In this document: positions 39,991 to 51,615 of the stretch, piece after piece
Layout: each line of letters begins with the position of its first letter
Position numbering within the stretch: the first letter of the stretch is position 1
NCBI GenBank assembly: GCA_963565915.1
Contig: OY751495.1
Location: 1,054,001-1,118,000, forward strand
DNA length: 64,000 nt
Reading direction: 5' to 3'
DNA from: Entoloma clypeatum
Taxonomy: Eukaryota; Basidiomycota; Agaricomycetes; Agaricales; Entolomataceae
Position numbers and translations under genes: made by a program
Notes under the pieces: model-generated
What the model was told of the DNA's origin: nothing
The model's database searches: none
The model's input: only the letters and a program-made list of their open reading frames with translations

Positions 39991-41617
39991 CACTCCCCCA
40001 TGTGCTCCAGAGGAATCCGCTCAGAGTGCAGAGGAATGTGAGAGGAATTTATTATTCTGATAGAAATCCACTATTCTGATAGGAATTTGATCAGAATTTT
40101 TTTTTTCACAACAAATACTAACTGAATTAAATGTATTATATTGTTTTCTAACTACATATCAATGCTTTCTAAGTCATTTTCTTACAAGGGCCAAACCATT
40201 CACAAGGTAACAATAATCTCATATTCAATAGAATTGTACACTACAAACTAAATAATATATTGACAGAGTAATAATTAGTTAATTAATGACCTCCCCCCAT
40301 TTGTCGAGGCAAGGAGGCCATGGGAGAAGTTGGGGGACAGGGAGGACTATTGAGAATACAAAAAATAAATTGATTAGCCCCGCATAAGGTGGGGACAACA
40401 GACAAAATACAAAAAACTAACTAATAACCCCCCGCATAAGGCGGGGGGAGGTGCGAGACAGGGGGTAGGTATGAGGCAGGGGGTAGGTACGAGGCAAGGG
40501 GTACAACAGGGGAAGGGAGGGGATGCAGCGAGTGTTGGCGGTGTCAGGGCGCGGGTTTGTGTGGCAATGGGCCGTGCGCGGCGGTGGTCTGTGAAGGGGT
40601 GGGCGAGGGGTTGACGTGGTGACGTGGCACAGCAGGGAGGGTGGTTGAAGGGGTGGAAACAGCAGTGGGGGGAGTGGTTGGAGGAGTGGAAATGGCAGTG
40701 GCGGCTGGGTGGGGGCGGTGGGACGTGGCTGGAAGGCATTGGGTGCCGAGAGGCGGCTGGACAGTGCCTGGGGTGTCAGACGAGCATGTGTGGGGGTGGA
40801 TAGGGTGCTTACCAGGGTCGTGACATGGCACGGAGGGGTCAGGCACGTAGCCGATGTGTCTGGGGGTGTGGCTGCTCTGGTTCTGTGATGTGGCACGGTG
40901 GAGAGGGTGGGTGGGGTGTTGCGTGCTGGTTCGGTAATGTGGCACCGCGAGAGCAGCAGGGGCAAAGTCGGGAGGTGGCGTGGCAGCGTTCGGCGCTAGT
41001 CCTTGTGTCTGTCAGTGCATGGGAGACAAGAGTGGAGGTGGGCTTACCCGTTGCAGGTGACGACGCCAGGCGTGGCGGTCGGTGGTCATCAGCCTGGATG
41101 CATGGCCAGGTGGGGGGATGAAAGGAAGGGGTGGTTTGTTGTTTCTTTGTTATTTGTGATGGGCCCCGGGAATTCCCGAGGCCCGAGCGCAGTGGTGGAG
41201 GTAGGTGCTTCGAGTGGGATGTGTTGTGTAAGCTACTGATCTCGAGAAAGGCGTGGTGGTCCAGTGGTTATAATTTCTTACAATTTATCAATTCACTATA
41301 AGAGCTCAAATGTTCAATCCCCTTCACGGGCAAAGTTTTTGATGGCTCATTTAGCGCAATACTCATTGCGAGGAATCCGCACGGACTCCAGAAGGAATTT
41401 GGCCCAGAATTTATGCATTCCTCAATCACCATTCCTACAGGAATTCCATTCTGATCAGAATCCGCACGGATTCCCCTCGGATTCCTCTCAAAAAAATAAG
41501 GCTATTCTCAGCCAAAAAGGCCCTCAAAATTCCGATCGGAATCTGCACGGATTCCGCTTGGAATGTCAAATTCCTGTTGGAATCTGCGCGGAATCCTCCG
41601 GAGGACGTGAGGGAGTG
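39991..41617. mobile_element. non-autonomous DNA transposon, 1627 bp, TA-flanked
   Basis: Imperfect terminal inverted repeats of about 35 bp, CACTCCCCCATGTGCTCC at the left and its counterpart ending GACGTGAGGGAGTG at the right, flanked by TA (39989-39990 and 41618-41619). Near both ends are many GGAATCCGCnCGG-type subterminal repeats (left 40010-40085, right 41365-41600). The inside is GC-rich, low-complexity and without a credible gene: long frames there are proline/histidine-rich by composition. Superfamily uncertain; the CACT start and subterminal repeats recall CACTA/Plavaka-like elements. Confidence 0.7.
41253..41335 (+). other. tRNA-like sequence with box A/B-like motifs (possible SINE or tRNA relic)
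   Basis: TGGTCCAGTGGTTATAA resembles box A of a tRNA gene and TGTTCAATCCCC about 45 nt later resembles box B. Acceptor and anticodon stems do not fold cleanly by eye, so I do not call a functional tRNA. It lies inside the 39991-41617 transposon. Confidence 0.35.
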
Positions 41618-43535
41618 TAAAGACCTCCTTCATTTAGGAACTGTCGGCACGCTGCAATACAAGTGGATGGGGTCGGTTTATGATTTTATGATGAGAGAGC
41701 ATAGAAAAACGAAGGGTTATGAAGTTGATGCATTGTGGGAACTTTGCCAACTCATCACGCCCATGAATTGGATCCAGGAAATCACGCGATGCACCATGAT
41801 ACCTTTTTGCTGCCAGGCTTGCTTGCGATGGCCCATATTGTTGCATTGAGAAAAAAAAAAGCTAATATCATCCCGCCCTCTGTCCTTTTGGGCCCAGGCT
41901 GCTTCTTTTACATACTTCCACTGATTTTATGTAGCTTGGTGCCCCCGCGCCATTTACTTGTTTAGGGACTGAAATTTCATTTTTCTTATTTTAAACTAAT
42001 GAGACTGAAATCAAAAAATCAACAACTAGGGTTCTCTGTGGAAACAGTATCCTCAGACATCTCTAGTTGTTGATTTCTCAAAAATGGCCGCAGGAAGGAG
42101 AAATAGGCTTTTTGGCGAATGTCACGCTAAAATCATGCTCAAGCCATGTGATGACGTGGTTTGTGGATGTGCCCTATCTTACTGCGATGCACACCATGAG
42201 TTCCCAATGTCATGTGAGCGCAGAGCGCGAACCTTTTTTCCGTTGATTTTCGACTTCCTCCATGTGTTTTTGACACTTTTTGGACGCATTTCTTTCATGT
42301 TTTTTCGTGTCTTTGGTCTCTCCAAGGTGTGTGGCATGTTGATTGAGCATTTCTCATGTGTTTTTATGCCTATTTCAGTATATCTCTGTTGTTGGACACA
42401 TGTATGTTGCTTTTTGGGCTTTCTATACCCTTTTCAGTGTATCCTTTGCCTCTCCACCTCTGGGTTGAGCAGATTCCTGTTCCCTGCTGTGGTTGGACTT
42501 GCTTTCAGGGCCATTTGTGAGTGCACAGCATGAGTTGCTGAGGGTGGAGCCCGAACCTTTTGGGGGGCACATGAGTGCGAAGCGTGAAACTTTTTTCTGT
42601 GGGTGCAATCATGGGAACCCCCCAGTTTTTTTCTTTCTGCCACAACCACAACCACCAGAGAACGGCACTGGTGCAGTCCCCCACCACCAGTGTCGTCGCT
42701 CAGGGTCCACCACCCTCCACCATGGCTGTGCCTGTGCAGCCCTACCACGGCCATGGTGCCAGAATCCATGGCTATGCAGTACCCACCATGGCTGCAGGAA
42801 GGCAAGCCACCAATCTCGATGGGCCGTGATCAGCGGCTGTGCACAACCCACCACTGCTGCTGATGTGGCACCAGGGGACGACACAGGTGAAGGACACAAC
42901 AAACAGGGCAGGGGACAGGCACCAGGGTATGACACAGGGCGAGGGACACAATGAAGGACTGACGGCGGCAAGCAAGGGAGAAGACAGCACGAGAAGGGGG
43001 GAGGATATAACAGGGCAACAAACAGGTGGGAACACGGGGGGGGCACAGTAAGGGATGCAGGCAGATGAGCATGACACACCACTGCTGCCATGCAACCAAC
43101 AGACGGGGGCAGAAGAAAGGACACAGGACAGACAAGGAACACCACCGGGGCACACTGAGAGACAAGACAAGGCAGGACAGAGGGATGACCTGCCGAGGGG
43201 CGAGGGACTATGGGGAGGGTCAGGGCATGGCACAACGGGGCAGGAAGACCTGACAGGGGACAGGGACAGGATGGGGGGACACGGCAAGGGAGAGAACCAT
43301 GACAGGTGACCTAAGGAGCCACAGCATGAGGAACCACAGGGAGGGACAGCATGCCGAGGCAGGGCGAGGGCACAATGAGGGGATGAGGACACGGCAGGGA
43401 GGGATGGGAAACAGAATGCCCATCTCCTTCCCCCCTCCTCTTTTTCTTTTAGCATTTTGTATATATGTACTGTACATATAGTGTATTGGAGATATAATTG
43501 ATTTAATTTTATTCTGTATTGATTACTGTGAAGAT
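41618..43535. other. intergenic, no supported gene
   Basis: 41618-42480 is ordinary AT/GC-mixed sequence with an unrecognised short frame (41577-41849, 90 codons, Trp/Cys-rich, overlapping the transposon end). 42480-43430 is strongly purine/CA-biased with GGGGACA/ACAGGG-type units; all long frames in it are compositional. Nothing recognisable. Confidence 0.6.
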
Positions 43536-43762
43536 AACTTCTCTCAAGTGAGGGCCACAGGTCTGAATGCCATGACACATATTGTAACTACTGATGATAT
43601 TATTACATACAACACTTCTCTACAAGCGAGGGCCACAGGTCTGAGCACCATAACACATTGTGTACAAAATTGAATACCACATTAAAGCCCTGTCCACACA
43701 AAACAAATCACTTCTTCACAAGCGAGGGCCACAGGTCCGAGCACCATAACACATTGTGTACA
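43536..43762 (+). repeat. three-unit tandem repeat
   Basis: Units containing CTTCTCTnCAAGCGAGGGCCACAGGTCTGAGCACCATAACACATTG start near 43536, 43614 and 43709. Units 2 and 3 are nearly identical, unit 1 more diverged; spacers are unequal. Confidence 0.75.
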
Positions 43763-43772
43763 GTTATGTATA

Positions 43773-43911
43773 CTGTACTCCACCAACTAACTCTTCAAAA
43801 ATTTTGGAAATTTTGACCAAAAAAAATAATCAAAAAAATTCCCAAGAAAAACATTTTGAGTGAGCCATTTTTTTGGCTGTGACATGTGACCAAAGAGTTG
43901 GTGGAGTACAG
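43773..43911. mobile_element. 139-bp MITE, TA-flanked
   Basis: Terminal inverted repeat CTGTACTCCACCAACT / AGTTGGTGGAGTACAG, 16 bp, perfect, with TA on both sides (43771-43772 and 43912-43913). AT-rich inside, no coding capacity. Fits a Tc1/mariner-type miniature element. Confidence 0.72.
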
Positions 43912-43913
43912 TA

Positions 43914-44183
43914 TCTCACATTTAATTTAAAATTAATTCATATTATATATTCTTATAAACCCGTGCAGAGACAATGCTGCGTTGTGAAGCATGGATCTAA
44001 ACGCTTGTCTATATAATATACCTTCGCCGATTTGGATTATGTGATATGAATACTTACCATAAAAAGGTAGTGACCTCACTGCTTGCTGGAGAACAGTTGC
44101 GTGATGCTTGTGTCTCAATTCTACCATTGATTGATTGCACTGACCTCTCTGGGCAACAACCAAAACCCCGTAGTACCACGATC
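43914..44183. other. intergenic, nothing recognised
   Basis: AT-rich spacer between the MITE and the foldback. No supported feature. Confidence 0.5.
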
Positions 44184-44601
44184 ACACTCCTGACACTGGT
44201 ATGTTTTTCTGGAGGAAAAATCTATTGTGAAAGAGGAATCCTCTTTCCTTTGGGTGTATCTTTGAGAAAGATACAAAGTATGTCATATAGAAAATTTTAG
44301 AAAACATATAATGTGTTTCCAAAGTATTTCTTCTGGTAAAACTTTTCATTTTTCCAAGAGTTTTTCTCAAAGATAAACTTATTCCATTGTTCAAACAATG
44401 GATCTAGTTTTTCCTCAAGAAAAACTGTAGGATAAACAATAAGTTTTTTGGCCAAAAATATTTGGAAAAAACATTACATGTTTCTTGAAAATTTCCATAT
44501 AAAATACTTTGTATCTTTCTTAAAGATATACCCAAAGAAAAGAGGATTCCTCTTTCATAATGAATTTTTCCTCCAGAAAAACTTTTCAGTGTCAGGAGTG
44601 T
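44184..44601. repeat. 418-bp foldback (long hairpin) element
   Basis: Two arms of about 205 bp (44184-44388 and 44397-44601) are inverted copies, ends ACACTCCTGACACTG / CAGTGTCAGGAGTGT, centre CCATTGTTCAAACAATGG. Arms match closely at the ends and around GAAAGAGGAATCCTCTTT and less in the middle. No coding capacity. RNA across it would form a long hairpin. Confidence 0.8.
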
Positions 44602-45770
44602 CATGCACTTTGTTGGCGCATTAAGTGCAGCTCCTAGCCATCCAGCCTCTCAAATGGAAGGCTACTGTTGAGTAAGTATATTTGCAACTCATTTCCAGGA
44701 GATTTTGAGAGATCTGATTGGCTGGTGATTGCTGTGAGCCAATTGAATTGCCTGAAACCTGGAAATGACATCGCCAAATCATGAAATATGGAATAAGATT
44801 TTACAGCCGTTTCAGAAACCTTGACACTTGATTTTTTTTCTTTTTTTTCTTTTCTTTTTTAAACACAAAATTCTTTTTTTTGGTAAGCTAACTTATGCCC
44901 TGATCTCCCCACTTGATTTGCCACCAGCTCCGCCCCTTGCACGACCCTAAACACGGAGCATTTCAAGACATTCCAGGGAGATCAGATCATTGCTAAGCAT
45001 ATTTTACTTTCCATGTAAGTAAACTGCAGAATGACATGCGAAGCACTGTAGGGACAGTCAAAGTTGGCATAGCAGCTGTAGCGGCAGGAGTGATATTAGG
45101 TAACAGTCGCTTATCCGTGGCCCTCATCTGCCTGCTGCTTGGTCGTTCTGTCAGTGGAGACCAGATTTTGGGCAGATTGGGGCTTACCGTCCATGTTCCT
45201 CATGTGGTGCTGGCCCATCGTGGTTTCCCACCTCACCTGTCGCCTGTCGTTCCCGGCCTAACATCGCTAATGCTATCATGGTTAGTTACTTGCCTGTCCC
45301 GTCCATTGCTTGCCTGTGGTCTTCATCGCTGTCTCTTCTGCCTGTCGTGTTTCCCGCGGCCTTGGTCTTTGTCGTATTTGGTGCGTTCTGCACACGTCGT
45401 TGGGTGTGCTATGCTGAGTTGTGGTCTTGAGTCGGCTTTGGGGGAGGGGAAGCGGAAGCGGGGCGTGGGAGAGGGAAGAAGGAAGATCAAGTGTCACATA
45501 GCAGTTGATAAACCCCTGGGGTTTGCCGATGACACACATACAAATACAGGACTTGTCAAAAAAAATCGACAAGTCCATTGCTGATGTTTGTTTGTTTGTT
45601 TGGCAGACCACGGCCAAGGGTTGACATGGCCTCTTTCTCTCCCTCTCCCTCTCCCCACTTCCCCCTCCCCTCTTCCCTCTCCCCTCTCCCAACACCTCAC
45701 CACCACCAAAGCCCACCACGCCTAATGCCAAATCAAGACCATGAACCGCCCTCAATGCCAAACACAACAT
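44602..45770. other. intergenic, no supported gene
   Basis: Contains a short inverted segment around CATTTCCAGG...CCTGGAAATG (about 44692-44765), a T-rich run (44828-44885) and a polypyrimidine tract (45635-45690). The 182-codon frame 45036-45584 has no domain and looks accidental. Ends at the copia-2 target duplication ACCAC (45771-45775). Confidence 0.55.
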
Positions 45771-45775
45771 ACCAC

Positions 45776-46080
45776 TGTTGAAACTTTTCCATCACGTAGA
45801 TTAGATTAGATTAGATTATATCACGTGACCTTAGACATCTTCGATTACATACTTATTTGGTTGGTACAAACAGTAGTACGGTATATAAGACCAGGAAACT
45901 GTCAATATCAACAAGTTGTCTCTTGACTCTTAACCAGCTCCATCGCTCTTACCAGCCTCAACCGCTCTCACCAGCCTTACCCCTCCAAACCATGTAAGTG
46001 ACCATAGCGGTATCGTAGAGTACTTCCACTGTAGCTGTGTTGCTCAGTACACCTGTGGCTAGCGCCCAGGTGGAACTTCA
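45776..46080 (+). repeat. copia-2 5' LTR
   Basis: TGTTGAAACTTTTCC...GGAACTTCA. Starts with a GATTA tandem repeat, has a TATA box GGTATATAAGACC (about 45889-45901) and CACGTGA (E-box-like) near 45832. Confidence 0.95.
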
Positions 46081-46081
46081 A

Positions 46082-46096
46082 CAGGTTATGGGCCCC
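46082..46096 (+). other. copia-2 primer binding site (half initiator tRNA)
   Basis: CAGGTTATGGGCCCC just after the LTR; complementary to the anticodon arm of initiator Met-tRNA with one G-U pair. Confidence 0.6.
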
Positions 46097-46446
46097 GGAT
46101 AGCAGAGGGACTTGGGAAACGCTGGCAACAGCGAGTACCTGCCCACTCTACCCTGGTTGGCGAAGAACCGATCGAAAGATCTAGGTTCTGAGTCTTACTT
46201 CTTCACATATGAACCTGGGAACGTCATTACGACAAGTACCTGTCATGAGACGTCCCTAAGGGGATTGACCTAGTACACTCCATGTGGAAACATTGATCGC
46301 ACCTTATATGTTTCTGACATATAAAGGGTTTTCCCGTGACCGCTATTCCTAAAGGGAATATGTCATAAGGAATCATTTAATTGTTTTCTTGAATCATATT
46401 CATAAACACATCACTGATTGGGAACCCTTTTTTAGATTCATCTACA

Positions 46447-49400
46447 ATGTCTACCTCTCGCTCCGCCCTCGACTCCATCATCGTCTTCGACGGCATTGAC
46501 TACCAAAGCTGGGCTGAGAAGATGAAATCCTACCTCCTCCACCAAGGAGTCTGGCGCATCGTGTCTGGCAACATTGAGCGTCCCGACATTGCGGACTTTA
46601 CCGTCACGGTCTCCACCCCTGCCTCTGCCACCTCGACGTCTGCGACCCAGCCTCCGGTCATCACCACCACCGTCGACCAGCCCGCCTTCCACAAAGAAAG
46701 GAAGACCTGGATCAGGGACGACGACATGGCCCTCGGCTCCATCCGCCTCAAAGTCTCCGAGGCGATCAGGAGGCACATCAAGGACGCCAAGTCCTCAAAG
46801 GAGGCCTGGACATCGCTGAAGGATTCCTATTCAAAGATCTCCCCCACCACCATATTTGGTGACTTCAAAGCTGCTGCCTCCTTCAAGCTGTCGGGTCGCG
46901 ACCCCGTACCAGAAATCGAGCGCCTTGGATCACTCTTCGCTCGCCTCAGCGACGCGAAATTCATCGTGCCTGATCTGATGCAGGCTATGATCCTGGCAAG
47001 TGCCATTCCTGACACCTGGTCATCCCTCTCCACCGCCCTCTTCCAGGTCTACGATGCCGACGACTTCACATGGCAGGCCGTCACCGACAGCATTGTCTCA
47101 GAATACCGGCGCAAGTATGCGGTAGGGTCTACTCAGGCGTCCAACGAGCAGGCCCGGAAAATCTCCGGGACCAAGCGAAAGGGACAAGACCCCAAATGGG
47201 AAAAGCAGACAGTGCCGAGTACCTCGCAAAACAAAACTGACGAGCAGACTAACTCAACCGACCCGAGTACCGCTTCTGAAAAGAAGAAGGGAAAGGGACG
47301 CTGGCGCAACCAGAAGAAACGCGCCAACAACGTGGACAACGAGTCCGACTGCGCCGAGGAGATGGTCGAATTCATCGCACCGGCCATTGAGCAGCCCCCT
47401 CGTTATCCTGCTCCTTGTCCCCTTCCTCCTCGTCAATGTGCCCCTTGCCCTCTCCCTCCTCGTCATGCACCTACTTTCACCACTGTAACAGGCCGCGGGA
47501 AAACTACGAGTACCGTGCAGCCTGAATCGGAGAAAATGCAGTCACTCCTGCAACGCATGAACCTGCCTCCCTCTCAGTACACCGGGCTTCCTTCCGGAAA
47601 GCCGTCAGCGTGGAAAAAGAACGAGAAAGTGCGAAAGCTTGCTCGAGAAATCGGCGCACGACCCTCTGGGTCGAACCTCCATATCTTAGATACCATCATC
47701 CCTGACATTGACGAAAGGCCGGCTAAACAGCGTCGCGTAGCCCCGTCGATAGAAGAATCGCTGAAGATGATGGACATCGACCAGGAACGGATGGGGCCGG
47801 ATGTGTTTGAGGATGAGATAGAACTTGACGGTTCGTCGAAACCCTTTCTTAAACCTTACCAATTGCGGAAAGCTAATAATACCTCTCAACAGACGTATAA
47901 TATATTAGCCAGTACCAGTACAGAGTGCGTAGATCACATTAGCAGTGATCTACATAAAAAATATATTAAACATTTCGCCTCTTGTACACATTGTAAGGAA
48001 AAAGAACGCGCGCAATGGATACTAGATTCCGGCGCCTCTTTACACTTCACCTATGAGTTTAAGGACTTCGCATATTATAGACCTCTCACGGTCAAGCGAT
48101 TCGTCCAAACTGCAGCTAAAGGGAAGAAACTGGAAATACTCGGAGTTGGGGCCATTCCAGTACGGCACACCCTAAATGGGGAAGTTAAAACCCATCTTCT
48201 CAGACCGGTGTTCTACATCCCGGACATGGACACATGCCTATTGTCCCTAGGCGTCTTCCTTAACCATGGTTACAAAGTAGACGGGACTTGTGGAGAAATC
48301 AACATCTCCAAAGGGCTGAGCAAAATCCAGTTTTCGCCCCACATCCTTGGTCAAACCATTTACTGGTTAGACACTGAAATACGCTACGACCAGATCCATG
48401 CGATCTCAAGCGAAATCACTGTCGAAACATGGCACAAGCGCCTTGGTCACCCAAATGATCAAGCACTCCGAAAGATTCCCACCAGTACCAAAGGGGTACC
48501 TGAGACACTAGTACGTGAGAAATCACAGGAAAGTTGCACAGGTTGCCTCAAAGGGAAAATGCCTAATCAGTCGTATCCCAATTCGATGACAAGGGCAACA
48601 AAAACCTTTGATCTGATCCATTCTGATCTCAAACAGATATCCACGGCATCATACCACAAATATAAATATTTCCTTACGTTTTTGGATGATTTTTCATCCC
48701 ACGTCTGGGTCGTCTTGCTTAGAAAGAAGTCAGATGCTGTTACGGCACTACGACAATTTCTTGCGATGATCCAGAATCAGTTCGCTGCTACTCCTAAAAA
48801 GTGGCGAGTTGATGGAGGTGGAGAATTCAACGAATACAAGGATGAACTTGCTGACCATGGAATTCTGATCGACGTCACGCTCCCATATCAGCACTAGCAG
48901 AATGGTAGAGCAGAACAGATAAATCAAACCCTATGGGAAAAATCTCAGGCCTTGCGCTTCAACACGTGCTTACCCCCCATGTGGTGGGAATTCTGTTTAG
49001 AACATGCAGCTTTTCTCTACAACAGAACCCCCATGCAGCGTCTTGAATGGAACACCCCTTACTTCAGGGTGACCAATGAGATTCCCAATATGTCAAGCAT
49101 CAGAGTCTTCGGATGTCAGGCATATGTGTATATCCCAAAAGAAAAACGTAGAAATTCCCTGGAGTCTAGATCTCAATTGATGATTTATCTCGGATCGAAG
49201 CCAGGGATCAAAGGATACCGTTTCATGGATCCTGAGACCAACACGATTTTCATGGGTGGCAAAGCGATCTTTGATGAGAGCAAGTACCCTAGATGCCACA
49301 TCGACCCTTTGCCAGAAAACCATCCTGAAATGGAAAACCCAGAACCGGCTGATGAGTTTGAGGACCTCATCCCCGGAAATGATGACAATGACAGTCATAA

Positions 49401-51237
49401 CGAAACACCTCGCGACCCTGTTCCTACTGGACAGGATCACCCTGAATCAGACAATGATTTGCCGCTTAGCGAGCCTGACGATGAACCGCGAGTACCCACT
49501 CCGGAACCCGAACAAGTACCAGATCGACCAATCAGGGAACGACGAGTTCGCAGAATGCCTGATAGCATCTATGGGGAAGACACCCCTGCTTCTGATCTTG
49601 AAAAAATGGATCGAAGACGTAGATTGGGCGGTCAAACGGCATGGATGAACGATCTCCTGATGGAGGCAATCTCCATCCAAGTAGGCATCATCGAAATGTC
49701 ACACAAAGACATATACTCTCTTCCGAACAAAGAAGATTGGTATGCAGCAGAACGAAAAGAGCTAGACATGCTCAAAAGCCGCGGGGTGATCACGGAGTTA
49801 GTACCCCTACCTACAGGGAGGAAAGCACTAAGGAACAAATGGGTTTACAACGAAAAATCTGACGGACGTCTGAAAGCGCGTCTGGTTGCAAAAGGCTTCT
49901 CACAGGTAGAAGGGATCGATTTCGATCAAATCTTCTCACCAGTAGTGAGGTACGAGACCGTCCGATTGATTCTGGCATTGACAGCCCTTGAAGGGTGGTT
50001 CATGACATTCTTGGACATCTCATCAGCCTTCCTCTATGGAAAACTCCGTGAGGTAATTTACATGCGACAGCCTGAGGGCTACATAGTAAAAGGGAAAGAA
50101 AATTTCGTGTACCGACTATTCAAAGCCCTATACGGACTCAAGCAGGCTGCATTAGCCTGGTGGAGAGAACTCGATTCCTCCATGAAAAAGCTCGGCTTCA
50201 TCCGGCTTCACTCCGATGCGGGAGTTTTCATTCACACAAGTACCAAAGGGGAAATTGTGATCGCCGTCATTTATGTCGATGACTCTGCTTTTCTCGGCAC
50301 AAACCGAGAATACACGCTACAAAAGAAGAAGGCCTTCATGACAACATGGGAATGTAGGGACCTAGGCCACCTAGTGCCTGATGGGGAACCGAAAGAATTT
50401 CTCTCAATCCAAATAAGGCAACATGGGAAAAGGATCTTCATTGATCAAGTACCCTACCTTGAGAAAATTCTCGCATGTATGGGGATGAGCGAATCCAATG
50501 CCACCCATACCCCACTCCCGACGGGCTACAAACCCATGAAGTCTGAAGATGAACCCAATGCGGAACTTAGATCCAAGTACCAATCCGTCATCGGATCACT
50601 ATTGTACTTAATGATCGGGACAAGACCCGACATTTGTTTCGCTGTGATCAAAATGTCCCAATTCTCCGCAAACCCTACCAAACGCCATTTAGAAGTGGCT
50701 AGGGATATTTGCAGGTATTTGAAGGCAACAAAAGATTATGCAATCATGTACAATGGTGACTCTGGGAAAGGGATCTACGCCTTCACAGACTCCAATTGGG
50801 CATCAGACGAAAACACCAGGAAATCCACCACTGGTTACTTCATATCGCTGGCGTCTGGAGCAATAACATGGGTTTCATCAGCACAAAAAACCATTGCCCT
50901 CTCTTCCACGGAAGCAGAATACATGGCGCTATCAGATTGCAGTCGCGCAGTAACATGGCTTAGAAGCATGCTTGCCGAACTTGGAATGCAGATCGGATCA
51001 GTTCCGATCTATGGAGATAACAATGGCTCCGTCTTTATCGCATCCAATCCTGTAACTGAGAAGCGATCCAAGCACATTGATGTGCGATTCCACTTCGTCA
51101 GAGAAAAAGTATCCGAAGGAATTATTACGGTCGAATTCATCGAAGGAGTGAATAACCCTGCAGACCTTTTAACTAAGAATCTGGGGAAAATCCTCTTTAG
51201 CAAGTTTATCCCGTACTTCGGACTACTCAAAAACTAG
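46447..51237 (+). pseudogene. copia-2 gag-pol polyprotein, one in-frame stop
   Basis: A single frame of 1596 codons from ATG 46447 to TAG 51237, broken only by a TAG at 48895-48897. Domains in order: gag (residues 1-about 500); protease with Trp-Ile-Leu-Asp-Ser-Gly-Ala-Ser (about 530); integrase with HHCC finger (Trp-His-Lys-Arg-Leu-Gly-His...Cys-Thr-Gly-Cys) and core Ile-His-Ser-Asp, Val-Asp-Gly-Gly-Gly-Glu-Phe; the stop falls just before the catalytic-Glu block Asn-Gly-Arg-Ala-Glu-Gln. RT follows with catalytic Tyr-Val-Asp-Asp at about 50272-50283, and RNase H with Thr-Asp-Ser-Asn-Trp-Ala, Ser-Ser-Thr-Glu-Ala-Glu-Tyr and Lys-His-Ile-Asp-Val-Arg. Without the stop it would look fully competent. 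Readthrough cannot be excluded, but the site is inside a catalytic domain, so a nonsense mutation is more likely. Confidence 0.94.
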
Positions 51238-51305
51238 GCGAAAAAAGAGTACCTATATGGGAAAAAGTAAGATGTATTTAGAAGTATGTACTAAATATGG
51301 GGGGG

Positions 51306-51610
51306 TGTTGAAACTTTTCCATCACGTAGATTAGATTAGATTAGATTATATCACGTGACCTTAGACATCTTCGATTACATACTTATTTGGTTGGTACAAA
51401 CAGTAGTACGGTATATAAGACCAGGAAACTGTCAATATCAACAAGTTGTCTCTTGACTCTTAACCAGCTCCATCGCTCTTACCAGCCTCAACCGCTCTCA
51501 CCAGCCTTACCCCTCCAAACCATGTAAGTGACCATAGCGGTATCGTAGAGTACTTCCACTGTAGCTGTGTTGCTCAGTACACCTGTGGCTAGCGCCCAGG
51601 TGGAACTTCA
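51306..51610 (+). repeat. copia-2 3' LTR
   Basis: 305 bp, apparently identical to the 5' LTR; preceded by the polypurine tract AAATATGGGGGG and followed by ACCAC. Confidence 0.95.
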
Positions 51611-51615
51611 ACCAC

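Larger units (their letters stand above)
45776..51610 (+). mobile_element. Ty1/copia retrotransposon copia-2, full length, young
   Basis: LTRs 45776-46080 and 51306-51610 (305 bp each) appear identical. Target duplication ACCAC at 45771-45775 and 51611-51615. Primer site, single long coding frame and polypurine tract (ATATGGGGGG) are present. One in-frame TAG interrupts the integrase. Identical LTRs point to a recent insertion. Confidence 0.96.

Noticed and set aside
40374..40965. Long minus-strand frames rich in Pro, His, Thr
   Set aside because: Caused by GC-rich low-complexity sequence within the non-autonomous transposon; several overlapping frames are open at once.
41577..41849. 90-codon frame with many Trp and Cys
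   Set aside because: Starts inside a transposon end, no domain, no promoter sign; kept only as a remark.
42434..43578. Several open frames on both strands
   Set aside because: Purine/CA-biased composition opens all frames; no domains, no codon pattern that singles one out.
43536..43762. Possible CRISPR-like array
   Set aside because: Only three units, unequal spacing, diverged, eukaryotic context; a plain tandem repeat.
45036..45584. 182-codon plus-strand frame with hydrophobic N-terminus
   Set aside because: No recognisable domain, overlaps another open frame, composition driven.
48895..48897. Programmed stop readthrough in copia-2
   Set aside because: The stop lies inside the integrase catalytic domain rather than at a gag-pol border, and the following bases fit the known leaky context only partly; a nonsense mutation is simpler.
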